This document shows positions 1 to 7,449 of a stretch of DNA of 32,613 nt, one piece after another. The notes below the pieces were generated by a model, which did not search any database, had not been told where the DNA came from, and was given only the letters and a program-made list of their open reading frames with translations. Numbering within the stretch: the stretch's first letter is position 1; each line of letters begins with the position of its first letter. The position numbers and the translations under genes are program-made. This DNA is from Longimicrobiaceae bacterium. Lineage in GTDB: Bacteria > Gemmatimonadota > Gemmatimonadetes > Longimicrobiales > Longimicrobiaceae. Where the stretch lies: the NCBI GenBank assembly GCA_035696245.1, contig DASRQW010000156.1, positions 1 to 32,613 of the forward strand. Direction: 5' to 3'.

Positions 1-2
1 CG

Positions 3-2000
3 CAGCGGCTGGACCTGGTGCGCGGCACCTCGCGCTCCATCCGCCCGTACCTCCAGGACGCGAGCGACACGCCGCCCGCGGAGCTGCGCTACCGCTTCAA
101 CTGGACGACGCCCATCGCCGTCTCGGCCACGAACGCGGACGAGGTGTACATCGGCGCCAACGTGCTCTTCAGGTCCACCGACGGCGGGCGGAGCTGGAAC
201 ACGATCTCGCCGGACCTGACGAACAACGACAAGAGCAAGCAACGCATCTCCGGCGGCCCCATCAACCACGACATCAGCGGCGCGGAGACGTACAACACCA
301 TCCTCTCCGTCACGCTGGCGCCCAGCGACGCGAACGTGATCTGGGTGGGCACGGACGACGGCAACCTGCAGGTCACGCGCGACGGCGGGCGTACGTGGAC
401 GAACACGCGCCCGCGGATGCCGAGCCTGCCGGCGGAAGGGCGGTTCTACCAGGTGGGCGTGTCGCCGTTCGACGCGGGCGTGGCGTACGCGGCGCTGGAC
501 CGGCACATGTTCGCGGACATGCACCCGTACGTGCTGCGCACGGCGGACTACGGGCGCACCTGGACGCGCATGGACGCGGGCCTGCCGGCGGACCAGCCGG
601 CGCACGTGGTGCGCGAGAGCCCGTCGCAGCGCGGCCTGCTGGTGCTGGGCACCGACGACGCGCTGTGGTGGTCGCGCGACAGTGGGGCGCGGTGGACGCG
701 CTTCAACACCTTCCCCACGGCGCCGGTGTGGGACCTGAAGTTCGCCCAGCGCACGCACGACCTGGTGGTGGCCACGCACGGCCGCGGCCTGTTCGTGCTG
801 GACGACCTGTCGCCGGTGGAGCAGCTGACAGCGGACGTGGAGCGCAGCGCCTTCGAGCTGTTCCGCCCGCTGCCGGCCACGAGCACGTGGGGCCGCACAC
901 CGCAGGCGGTGGATCCCGCGCAGTTCCAGGTGCCCGCCGCGCCGCGCGGCGCCGTGATCAACTACTGGCTGGCGAACAAGGCCGAAGCGGCTTCCGGCGC
1001 CCGTCGCGGCGGCGGCGCGGGGACGGGAGATTCGGTCCGTGCGAGTGCGAGGGCCGGCGCGCAGGCCGGCGGACGCGCGGGTGGACGCCCGGGCGCGGGC
1101 GCGTCGGCCGAGATGGGTGGGACCGGAGTCCCGAGCAGCCCGGCGGCCGGAGCGGACACCGCTTCGGATCCGGCCGCGGGCGGAGGCGGGCGCGGAGGGC
1201 CGGGCGGGCGCGGGCGGCGCGGGCCGGTGCGCGTGGTGATCCTGGACGCGGCGGGCGACACGGTGGCCACGGGCGATGCGCCCGGCGAGAAGGGCATCAA
1301 CCGCTACGTGTGGAACCTTCGCTACGCCGGGCCCACGCGGCTGGACTTCGACCAGGAGACGCAGGGCGAGGGCGGCGGGGGTGGTGGCGGCGGGCGCGGC
1401 GGCTTCGCGGCGCTGCCGGGCACATACACGGCCGTGGTGACGGCGAACGGCGTCACGCGCACGGCGCCCGTGCAGGTGCTGCCCGATCCCCACCTCGCGT
1501 ACGACGTGGCGGCGGGACAGGCGCAGCTCGCGGCGTCTCGCCGTCTCCAGCACCAGGTCTCGGCGCTGAACACCATGCTGAACCGCCTTCACTCGCTGCG
1601 CGCGCAGCTCCAGGGCACCGCGCGCCTGTACGGCGGCGAGGACGGCACGGGGAGCCCCGAGGTGCTGGCGCGCGGGCGGGCGCTGGACCGGCAGCTGCGG
1701 GCGCTCTCGGACTCCATCTACAACCCGGACGTGCAGCGCGGCGTGGTGCAGGACGACATCCACTACCTGAGCGACTTCTACGGCACGCTCACCGGCCTGG
1801 GCTTCGGGTTCGGCGGGCCGCCGCAGGCGCCCAGCCCGCTGCTGATGGAGAACATCCAGCAGGTGAGCGCGCGCCTGAACCAGTTCCTGGCGCGCTACAA
1901 CCAGCTCGTGCAGACCGACGTCGCGGCGTACAACCAGTTCGCCGTGGCCCACTCGGCCCCGGTGCTCGTGGCCGGCCCGCCCGTCACCGTCAAGCCGTAG
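3..2000 (+). CDS. BNR/Asp-box beta-propeller protein (VPS10/sortilin-like 'glycosyl hydrolase'), 5' partial
   Basis: The reading frame is open from the first complete codon at position 3, so the start lies outside the window; the TAG stop ends at 2000. Counting from the GTG at 18, four Asp-box motifs (S/T-x-D-x-G-x-x-W) are visible: STDGGRSW (53-60), TRDGGRTW (120-127), TADYGRTW (175-182) and SRDSGARW (219-226). These mark blades of a sortilin/sialidase-type beta-propeller. A Gly/Ala/Arg-rich low-complexity stretch follows (about 320-405), then an FlgD-like Ig segment ending in YVWNLRY, and a helical C-terminus. Proteins of this layout are common, usually secreted and mostly uncharacterised in Gemmatimonadota and Acidobacteriota; 'glycosyl hydrolase' is a habitual annotation without shown activity. 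No catalytic residues can be named. Substrate unknown. A hairpin terminator follows at 2114. Confidence 0.85.
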   Translation, partial: QRLDLVRGTSRSIRPYLQDASDTPPAELRYRFNWTTPIAVSATNADEVYIGANVLFRSTDGGRSWNTISPDLTNNDKSKQRISGGPINHDISGAETYNTILSVTLAPSDANVIWVGTDDGNLQVTRDGGRTWTNTRPRMPSLPAEGRFYQVGVSPFDAGVAYAALDRHMFADMHPYVLRTADYGRTWTRMDAGLPADQPAHVVRESPSQRGLLVLGTDDALWWSRDSGARWTRFNTFPTAPVWDLKFAQRTHDLVVATHGRGLFVLDDLSPVEQLTADVERSAFELFRPLPATSTWGRTPQAVDPAQFQVPAAPRGAVINYWLANKAEAASGARRGGGAGTGDSVRASARAGAQAGGRAGGRPGAGASAEMGGTGVPSSPAAGADTASDPAAGGGGRGGPGGRGRRGPVRVVILDAAGDTVATGDAPGEKGINRYVWNLRYAGPTRLDFDQETQGEGGGGGGGGRGGFAALPGTYTAVVTANGVTRTAPVQVLPDPHLAYDVAAGQAQLAASRRLQHQVSALNTMLNRLHSLRAQLQGTARLYGGEDGTGSPEVLARGRALDRQLRALSDSIYNPDVQRGVVQDDIHYLSDFYGTLTGLGFGFGGPPQAPSPLLMENIQQVSARLNQFLARYNQLVQTDVAAYNQFAVAHSAPVLVAGPPVTVKP

Positions 2001-2113
2001 CGGTCATGGACCGGTAGATGTGAAGCCGTCTCGCCGGGTTCGCCGCGCGCTGCACGGCCCGGCGGGACGGCAGGGAGATGAAGTGCAGTGGAAGTGCGGT
2101 GGATGGACGGCAG

Positions 2114-2144
2114 AAGGCCCCGTCGCGAGCGCGGCGGGGCCTTT
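2114..2144 (+). terminator. Rho-independent-like terminator after the Asp-box protein
   Basis: A perfect 9-bp stem, AAGGCCCCG (2114-2122) with CGGGGCCTT (2135-2143), encloses a GC-rich loop that can pair further and is followed by only one more T. It lies 114 bp after the upstream stop and before the converging M56 gene, so it could serve either side. Confidence 0.5.
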
Positions 2145-2221
2145 GGTCGATCCGATGACGTGGGAGCTACGCTTCTCCCGTTGGGAACGCGGTCGTCCGG
2201 CAGGGCTTCCGTGACCGCGGA

Positions 2222-3559
2222 TTAGCGGCGGCCGGGGGCGGGAGCGTCGGGCTCGATGGCGAACGTGATGTCGCGCTCCTGGCCCGCCCGCCGCACGTGC
2301 AGCGTGTAGACGGTGCCCACTTGCGCGTCATGGAACACGTCCCACTCGCGCATGTCCCTGCCGTTCACGGTGAGCACCGTGTCGCCCAGCATAAGCCCGG
2401 CACGCTGCACGGCGGAACCCTGCTTGATCCCGCGTACCTGCGGGTACACGGGCCAGCGCTCGCCCGGATGGTACGCATGAGGGCCGATCAGGTTGACGTC
2501 GAAGTAAGGCAGGAAGCCTGGGGTAGGCCGGGTCGAAGGTTCTGCCTTCATCTCGACTTCTATCACCTCCTCCCCGGGCTTGGGTTCGCGCCGCAGCGAA
2601 GACCAGCCGCCTTCGGTAACCACGCGTTCTGGTTGCGGTACGCTGGGGGAGGGCGACGAAACGGCGCAGGCGCCGAGGGCGAGGGCCAGGCCCACTCCGG
2701 TTGCGGAGACGGCGCGGGCGAGCGGGTGCTTGGGGCGGGATGCGCTCATGGTCACGATCCTGTGCTCGAGGTGGGACGCCGCCGCCGTCCAGGAGGGGAC
2801 GGGCAGCATGGGGAAGGGTTCGCGGGACGCGGCGCCCAACAGCACGCGGCCGTACTCGCGCAGGTCGGCGCCGGCGCGCAGGACGCGGGCGTCGCAGTCG
2901 GTCTCCACCGCCAGGCGGAGGCGGCGGTGCTGCCACCACAGCCCGGGGCTCCAAGGCATCGCGGCCACGGCCAGCGCGGACACCGCGAGCAGCCACGCAT
3001 CTCCCGCCCGCACGTGCTCCTGCTCGTGCCGGACGATCAGCCCGCGCTCTTCCGGCGGTGCCTCCATCGCCCAGCGGGGGAGGACGATGGCGGGGTGGAG
3101 GAGGCCCACCACGGCGGGCCCGGCCGTGTCCGCCACGCGCACCGGGACCCCGTCCGCCCACGCGCCTGGCGAGCGCTCGCGCACCCGTCGGAGCCGGGCG
3201 TAGCCCACCGCGAGCGACGCCACCCACGCTGCCGAGAGCGCCATCCACAGCACGGGTAGGACGACGCGGAGCGGAGGCAGCGTGAACCTGGCGGAACCGG
3301 ACGCCGGTCCCACGGCGGCGGGGAGAGCGCCCGCGGCTGCTCCGTCTCCCGCCCCGAGGCCGATGGGGATGGCGGCGCCGGGCAGCGCATCCGGCATCCA
3401 CAGCGAAAGCAGCGGGAGGAGGACGGAGGTGGCGAGCGCGGCGGCCCACGCCCAGCGGCGCGGCAGGCCGCACCACGCCGCCGCGCGCTCCACGCACAGG
3501 CCCGCCAGCCCCAGCAGCGCCGCGGCCAGGACGGCGCGCAGCATCCACGCGGCGGTCAC
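2222..3559 (-). CDS. M56 (BlaR1/MecR1-like) membrane metallopeptidase with C-terminal PDZ domain
   Basis: This is a 445-residue integral membrane protein. The GTG start at 3559 overlaps the TGA of the upstream BlaI gene by 4 nt (GTGA), so translation is probably coupled; a longer open frame exists upstream but only antisense to that gene's codons. Transmembrane segments are seen near residues 6-25, 36-54, 98-120 and 186-202. The M56 zinc site is HEQEH (178-182), followed by ETDCDARVL (219-227), which supplies the third ligand. After another hydrophobic segment (about 283-299) comes a PDZ domain (about 370-436, with GSAVQRAGLMLGDTVLTVNG). BlaR1 has a penicillin-sensing domain at this place; here there is none, so beta-lactam sensing is unlikely. 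By family analogy it would cleave or inactivate the BlaI-type repressor, but the signal is unknown. Confidence 0.9.
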   Translation of the reverse strand: MTAAWMLRAVLAAALLGLAGLCVERAAAWCGLPRRWAWAAALATSVLLPLLSLWMPDALPGAAIPIGLGAGDGAAAGALPAAVGPASGSARFTLPPLRVVLPVLWMALSAAWVASLAVGYARLRRVRERSPGAWADGVPVRVADTAGPAVVGLLHPAIVLPRWAMEAPPEERGLIVRHEQEHVRAGDAWLLAVSALAVAAMPWSPGLWWQHRRLRLAVETDCDARVLRAGADLREYGRVLLGAASREPFPMLPVPSWTAAASHLEHRIVTMSASRPKHPLARAVSATGVGLALALGACAVSSPSPSVPQPERVVTEGGWSSLRREPKPGEEVIEVEMKAEPSTRPTPGFLPYFDVNLIGPHAYHPGERWPVYPQVRGIKQGSAVQRAGLMLGDTVLTVNGRDMREWDVFHDAQVGTVYTLHVRRAGQERDITFAIEPDAPAPGRR

Positions 3560-3939
3560 GGCTCCTCCCGTTCGGCGAGGCGTTCGTCCAGCAGGTCGCG
3601 CATGCGCTGCAGCTCTTCCGGCGGCAGGGCGCGCTCGCTCACCAGCTGCGCCAGGAGCATGGCCGCGGAGCCATGGAACACCTTGTCCATGATGCGCCCC
3701 AGCGCGCTTCCGCCCGCCTCGTCCTGGTCGGTCACCGGGTAGTAGCGGTACGCGCGGCCTTCCTTGGCGTGGCGCACGCGCCCCTTGCTCTCCAACGTCT
3801 GGAGGACCCACAGCACGCTGGTGTACGCCAGCGGGTCCGCCAGCCCGGCGCGCACCTCGGCCACCGTGCCCGAGCCTTCGCGCCACAGGATGCTCATCAC
3901 GTCCAGCTCGCGGTGCGTCAGGCGGTGCTCTTCCGTCAT
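3556..3939 (-). CDS. BlaI/MecI-family transcriptional repressor
   Basis: The 127-residue protein starts at ATG 3939, behind a strong Shine-Dalgarno (AGGAGGGAAG, directly upstream). The N-terminus is a winged helix typical of Penicillinase_R: LTHRELDVMSILWREGSGTVAEV, then the recognition-helix region YTSVLWVLQTLESKGRV and a wing with GRAYRYYP. The C-terminal half (FHGSAAMLLAQLVSERALPPEEL) matches the dimerisation part. Length is normal for the family (120-130 residues). It forms a two-gene operon with the M56 peptidase (4-nt overlap). Two matching palindromes flanking its own promoter (3954-4013) point to autorepression. BlaI proteins outside firmicutes control diverse genes, so a role in beta-lactam resistance should not be assumed. 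Confidence 0.93.
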   Translation of the reverse strand: MTEEHRLTHRELDVMSILWREGSGTVAEVRAGLADPLAYTSVLWVLQTLESKGRVRHAKEGRAYRYYPVTDQDEAGGSALGRIMDKVFHGSAAMLLAQLVSERALPPEELQRMRDLLDERLAEREEP

Positions 3940-3953
3940 CTTCCCTCCTCTCG

Positions 3954-3971
3954 CTACGGGTTCTCCAGTAG
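3954..3971 (-). promoter_or_regulatory. Probable BlaI operator, promoter-proximal copy
   Basis: CTACGGGTTCTCCAGTAG is an 18-bp imperfect palindrome (six of seven arm positions match around a 4-bp centre). It touches the -10 box and covers the likely transcription start. It differs from the copy at 3996-4013 at only a few positions, which argues for a real binding site. Confidence 0.7.
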
Positions 3972-3998
3972 GATACATGCGCCCAATGAGTCTGTCAA
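3970..3998 (-). promoter_or_regulatory. Sigma70-type promoter of the BlaI-M56 operon
   Basis: On the minus strand, TTGACA (3998-3993) is followed by exactly 17 bp and then TATCCT (3975-3970). The -35 box is perfect and the -10 matches four of six positions. Predicted transcription starts about 25 bp before the BlaI start codon, inside the downstream palindrome. Confidence 0.8.
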
Positions 3999-4013
3999 CG
4001 GGTTTCCCCGTAG
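3996..4013 (-). promoter_or_regulatory. Probable BlaI operator, promoter-distal copy
   Basis: CAACGGGTTTCCCCGTAG is the second 18-bp palindrome, overlapping the first bases of the -35 box. Its start is 42 bp from that of the other copy, close to four helical turns, so both sites would face the same side of the DNA. Confidence 0.7.
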
Positions 4014-4303
4014 GTGCCTTCCGGCAGCGATTCCAATCGCGTTCGATGAACGGAAACCGGCAAGGTTTTCTATCCGCAAGATGGGCGGAGCACAGGAATC
4101 AACCCGAGTCCGCGGACAGGTCGATAGCATCATCACAGCCGGCACGCCGGGGAACTGGTGGTGCAGCAGGGGGATGCGCGGTGTGCGCATCTGCGGTGTA
4201 CGGCTGTCGTTCCGGCGCAGGGTGGAGGCGTGGCAGCGGCACGGGATTGGCAGATCGGCACAGGTGAAGGGTGCGTCATGAACTGCTACACAGAGGAGGG
4301 AAC
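4014..4303. other. Intergenic region between BlaI operon and small membrane protein
   Basis: About 290 bp with lower GC than the surroundings. I see no convincing gene or hairpin. It should hold the promoter for the small gene that starts at 4304, but no clear -35/-10 pair was found. Confidence 0.4.
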
Positions 4304-4603
4304 ATGCTCCTGTTCGCATTGGCTTCCGGCCTGCTGCTGGCCGTCGCTGCACTGCTGGTAGGCGCGCTCCGGGCGCACGAGGACGAGCACATCGTGGTGC
4401 TGAGCTGGGAAGACCGAGGGTTCGTGCTGCTGGAGCGGGTGAGCGAAGGCTGCTACGAGATCCGCCCGCCGGTCCTGCTCCCGCTGGTCGTCGCGCGGTA
4501 CGCGATCATCCGCGCGAAGGCCGCCGCGGGCAGCCGCCACTGGCGCCTCACGATGGCGCCGCGGCATCGCCCCGCGCTGGCGCACCTGCCGAAGGGCCGG
4601 TAA
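4304..4603 (+). CDS. Small single-pass membrane protein of unknown function
   Basis: The ATG at 4304 is preceded by a strong Shine-Dalgarno (GAGGAGGGAAC), which decides the start over the in-frame GTG at 4271. The product is 99 residues. It opens with a hydrophobic helix (MLLFALASGLLLAVAALLVG, about residues 1-20), then a soluble part rich in charged residues with a beta-like stretch (HIVVLSWEDRGFVLLERV), a second weakly hydrophobic stretch (PPVLLPLVVARYAII) and a basic tail. I do not recognise a family. Opposite-strand frames here lack a ribosome binding site and look like shadows. It stands alone between the BlaI operon and the convergent rhodanese gene. Confidence 0.55.
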   Translation: MLLFALASGLLLAVAALLVGALRAHEDEHIVVLSWEDRGFVLLERVSEGCYEIRPPVLLPLVVARYAIIRAKAAAGSRHWRLTMAPRHRPALAHLPKGR

Positions 4604-4661
4604 CGCGGCAGACGAAGATCGGAGCCGGGTGATATCGCCCGATCCACATCTACCGAAAAAC

Positions 4662-4693
4662 GAAGAGGCGCCTCCTCGCGGGGGCGCCTCTTC
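4662..4693 (-). terminator. Rho-independent terminator of the MBL-rhodanese gene
   Basis: A perfect 11-bp stem (GAAGAGGCGCC, 4662-4672, with GGCGCCTCTTC, 4683-4693) is followed on the minus strand by GTTTTTCGG. The U-tract is on the minus side, so it ends the gene at 4716-6149; it may also stop the plus-strand small gene. Confidence 0.8.
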
Positions 4694-4715
4694 CGTTCGT
4701 GGTGCGGCGATGCGG

Positions 4716-6149
4716 TCAGTCGGGTGCGTGCTCGGGCGCGCCGTGCTCGACGGGGAGGCCGGATGCCTGCCATTTGCCGAAGCCGCCGGTCATGTTGAGC
4801 ACGTCGCGGACGCCGTGGGCACGCAGCACGCTCGCGGCGATGCCGGAGCGCCCGCCGCCCTGGCAGTGCAGCACGACGGGGCGATCGGACGGCAGCTCGT
4901 CCAGGTGCTCCGCCAGACGGCCGAGCGGCACATTTCGCACGCCGGGTACGTGGCCCGCCTCCCACTCCTCCGGCCGCCGAACGTCGATCACCTCCACCTC
5001 GCCGCGCTCCAGCATCGCCGCGACCTCGTCGGTCGTCGCATGGGCGATGGTGCCCGGTTCGCCGCCCGCGGCCGTCCACGCATCTACCGTCGCCGTGTCG
5101 AACCAGCCTTCCACACGGTCGACGCCGATGGAGCGCAGGGCGCGGACTGCCTCGTCCACGCGCGCCTCGGCGACGACGAGGTAGATGGCGGCGTCGTACG
5201 GGACGTGCCAGCCGGCCCAGGTCACGAACGACTTGTTGAGCGGGAAGTTGAGCGTGCCGGGAACGAACCCCGCACCGAACTCGGCCGTGGTGCGTGTGTC
5301 GATGACCATCTCGCCCGCGTCGAGCCGCGGCTGGAGGCGGGCGTCGTCCAGCCGCGGCGGGCGGGGCGCGTCGCCCAGGACGGGCGGGCCGTTACGGTTG
5401 ATGCGCTTCACTTCGGCGAAGTAGCGCGGCGGGTCGGGCTGGCCGGCGAGCACCATCTCCACGAAGGCATCCTCGTCCGTCACCTGGAAGGCGCGGTTGA
5501 AGAGCTTCTCGTAGCCCAGCGTGGTCTGCGGAACCGCGCCCAGCGCCTTGCCGCAGGCGGACCCGGCGCCGTGCCCCGGCCAGAGCTGGAGGTAGTCCGG
5601 CAGCGCGCGGAACCGCTCGACGTTGCGGAACAGGTCGCGCGCCGCACCCTGGGCCGAGCCGGCGACGTGCACGGCCTTCTCCAGCAGATCGGGGCGGCCG
5701 ACGTCGCCCACGAAGACGAAGTCGCCGGTGAAGATGCCCATCGGCCGGTCGGCCTGTGCGGTGTCGGTGACGGCGAAGCAGAGGTGCTCGGGCGTGTGGC
5801 CGGGGGTGTGGATGGCCCGAACGCGGATGCGGCCGACCTGGAACGTGTCGCCGTCGCGCATCTCCACGGCGCCGTCGCGGCTCGCGTACATGTAGCGCCA
5901 GCGCGCGTCGCCCTCGGCGGACAGGTGCAGGCGGGCGCCCGTGCGGGCCGCCAGCTCGCGCGCGCCGGAGACGAAATCCGCGTGCACGTGCGTCTCGGCG
6001 ACGCGGGTGATGCGCAGCCCCTCGGCGGCCGCGGCGTCCACGTAAGGCTGCACGTCGCGCGCGGGGTCGATCACCAGCGCCTCGCCGGCGTCGCCCACCA
6101 TGTAGCTGGCCTGCGCCAGGTTCTCGTCGTAGAAGCGCTTGAGGATCAT
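4716..6149 (-). CDS. MBL-fold hydrolase with two rhodanese domains (persulfide dioxygenase/CstB-like)
   Basis: The 477-residue protein starts at ATG 6149. The N-terminal metallo-beta-lactamase domain (about 1-240) has the ETHE1-type motif THVHADF (53-59: H54, H56, D58), HTPGHTPEH (114-122), FTGDFVFVGDVGRPD (140-154, metal ligand D143) and PGHG (191-194). Two rhodanese domains follow. The first (about 270-365) has VIDTRTTAEF but no Cys in the loop, so it is probably inactive. The second (about 372-467) carries the active loop CQGGGRS (C429). This order matches CstB-like enzymes, which oxidise low-molecular-weight persulfides to sulfite or thiosulfate. A role in sulfide detoxification is likely by family; the exact product is not determined by the sequence. 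It stands as a single gene with its own terminator. Confidence 0.88.
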   Translation of the reverse strand: MILKRFYDENLAQASYMVGDAGEALVIDPARDVQPYVDAAAAEGLRITRVAETHVHADFVSGARELAARTGARLHLSAEGDARWRYMYASRDGAVEMRDGDTFQVGRIRVRAIHTPGHTPEHLCFAVTDTAQADRPMGIFTGDFVFVGDVGRPDLLEKAVHVAGSAQGAARDLFRNVERFRALPDYLQLWPGHGAGSACGKALGAVPQTTLGYEKLFNRAFQVTDEDAFVEMVLAGQPDPPRYFAEVKRINRNGPPVLGDAPRPPRLDDARLQPRLDAGEMVIDTRTTAEFGAGFVPGTLNFPLNKSFVTWAGWHVPYDAAIYLVVAEARVDEAVRALRSIGVDRVEGWFDTATVDAWTAAGGEPGTIAHATTDEVAAMLERGEVEVIDVRRPEEWEAGHVPGVRNVPLGRLAEHLDELPSDRPVVLHCQGGGRSGIAASVLRAHGVRDVLNMTGGFGKWQASGLPVEHGAPEHAPD

Positions 6150-6257
6150 TCGGCTCGCTCGGGACGTGCGCGGAAAGGTGCTCCGCCGTGCATCTGGGGA
6201 TTCTGTGTCGCGCCGGGAGTTTAACAGATGGACGGGGTTGATGCACGGCCCTCACCC

Positions 6258-6297
6258 GGCGGCCTGAGAGCCGCCACCCTCTCCCGCAAGCGGGAGA
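6258..6297. repeat. Intergenic double hairpin (REP-like)
   Basis: Two adjacent perfect hairpins are seen: GGCGGC/GCCGCC (6258-6275, 6-nt loop) and TCTCCCGC/GCGGGAGA (6280-6297, 2-nt loop). Divergent copies of such CTCCCGC-type units occur elsewhere in the window. No coding potential. Confidence 0.55.
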
Positions 6298-6390
6298 AGG
6301 CAATTACGGCGGGGAGATCGGTGCGGATCGGCGGTTTGGTCGGGGCTGTGATCGTTGCGGAAGGAGAAGCAGCGTCGGCTTGCACAGGAC

Positions 6391-6420
6391 TCTCGGCAGC
6401 AGGCCGCGCAGCGGTCTTCG
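6391..6420 (-). repeat. Dispersed GAAGRCC/GGCC intergenic repeat, copy 1
   Basis: Read on the minus strand, this 30-bp element matches copies at 7385-7417 and 12517-12546 and contains the core CCGCTGCGCGGCCTGCTGC. It lies in the 332-bp gap 6150-6481, which holds this and the double hairpin and otherwise nothing I can identify. Confidence 0.5.
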
Positions 6421-6481
6421 CGCCTTCATAGCCCGCGCGTTCACGCGCCCGGGCGGTGACGACGGCGCTCTCACGGGCTCG

Positions 6482-7282
6482 CTACGACGCGTCGTCGTTG
6501 TCGCCGTCGAGCAAGCCGCGGACGAAAGTCGTGATTGCAGCGAGGACGGCGGCGGGCTGGTCGCGGTGGGGGGAGTGGCCGCAGGCGGGGAGGACGAGGC
6601 GGGTGACGGGAGAGGCGCAGCCGGACTGAATGGCATCTACCTGGGCGAGGGTGCCGTATTCGTCGTTCTCGCCCTGGATGACGAGGACGGGGACGCGGAT
6701 GGACGGCAGATAGGACTCGATGTTCCAGGCGCGGAAGGCGGGATCGAGCCAGGCACCGCTCCAGCCGCGGAAGGCGGACTCGGTGTTCGCGCCGTGGTAG
6801 CGCTCCAGGCCGCGCCGCAGTGCCCCGCCCGCCTGGAACGCGTCGCGGGCGGCGCCGATGCTGGCGACGGTGACGTCCTCCACGAAGACGTGCGGGGCTT
6901 CCACGACGATGCCGCGGATGCGCTCGGCGTGCGCGCTGCCGGCGTGGATCAGCGCGATGGATGCACCGTCGCTGTGGCCGACGAGGATGGCGTCGCGGAT
7001 GGCGAACGCGTCCAGCACGCGCGGAAGCTCTTCCTGGGCTTCGGCGTGCATGAACGTCACGGGCCAGGGCGGCGGCAGCGGGTCCGAGCCGCCGTAGCCG
7101 CGCCGGCTGTAGACGAGCGCGCCCAGCCCCGTCGCCTCCGCCACGCGTGCCGGGAAGTCGCGCCACATCGCGACGCTGCCCAGGCCCTCGTGGAAGAAGA
7201 CGAGCGTGGGCGCGCCATCTTCCGGAGACGGGCCGTGCAACGCGTATTCGATGGCGTGCGAACCGAGGCGGATGGTGGCCAT
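6482..7282 (-). CDS. Alpha/beta hydrolase
   Basis: This 266-residue protein has the alpha/beta-hydrolase core: HEGLGSVAMW (31-40, oxyanion region), the SRRGYGGSD loop (59-67), the nucleophile elbow GHSDG (S104), an acidic residue in GENDEYG (D207) and the catalytic His in CGHSPHRD (H236). Length and order fit single-domain serine hydrolases of the MhpC/BioH type. The substrate cannot be read from the sequence. The ATG at 7282 has no clear Shine-Dalgarno. The gene stands alone, flanked on both sides by inverted copies of one intergenic repeat (6391 and 7385), and shares strand with the downstream MBL-rhodanese gene, though separated by 332 bp. Confidence 0.88.
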   Translation of the reverse strand: MATIRLGSHAIEYALHGPSPEDGAPTLVFFHEGLGSVAMWRDFPARVAEATGLGALVYSRRGYGGSDPLPPPWPVTFMHAEAQEELPRVLDAFAIRDAILVGHSDGASIALIHAGSAHAERIRGIVVEAPHVFVEDVTVASIGAARDAFQAGGALRRGLERYHGANTESAFRGWSGAWLDPAFRAWNIESYLPSIRVPVLVIQGENDEYGTLAQVDAIQSGCASPVTRLVLPACGHSPHRDQPAAVLAAITTFVRGLLDGDNDDAS

Positions 7283-7384
7283 CAGGGTAACCCGGCCGAA
7301 GATGCTGTTCGGGCGAGATCACGGCGTGCCGGAAGCGGCATCGCGGCCCAGCGCCTGGCGCCTGAAGACGCGCCTACGACGGAA

Positions 7385-7417
7385 CGAAGGCCACCCTGCG
7401 TGGCCTGCTGCGTGGAG
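7385..7417 (+). repeat. Dispersed GAAGRCC/GGCC intergenic repeat, copy 2
   Basis: Opens with CGAAGGCCACCCTGCG and continues with TGGCCTGCTGCG. It is the same family as 6391-6420 (opposite orientation) and 12517-12546. It lies between the hydrolase start and the FAD oxidoreductase stop. Confidence 0.5.
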
Positions 7418-7449
7418 ATCGGTGCGGAGCACGGGCATCGGTGCGGCGG

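Noticed and set aside
18-2000. Calling the Asp-box protein a sialidase or defined glycosidase
   Set aside because: Asp-boxes mark the propeller fold only; no catalytic residues were identified and the N-terminus is missing.
395-2017. Long open frame (540 codons) overlapping the Asp-box gene in another plus-strand frame
   Set aside because: Arg/Ala/Gly-rich shadow caused by high GC; the other frame carries the Asp-box motifs.
2222-3939. Beta-lactam resistance locus
   Set aside because: No beta-lactamase gene is nearby and the M56 protein lacks a penicillin-binding domain; BlaI/M56 pairs are widespread regulators.
4629-6224. 531-codon plus-strand open frame
   Set aside because: Antisense to the MBL-rhodanese gene, which has full catalytic motifs; composition is that of a shadow.
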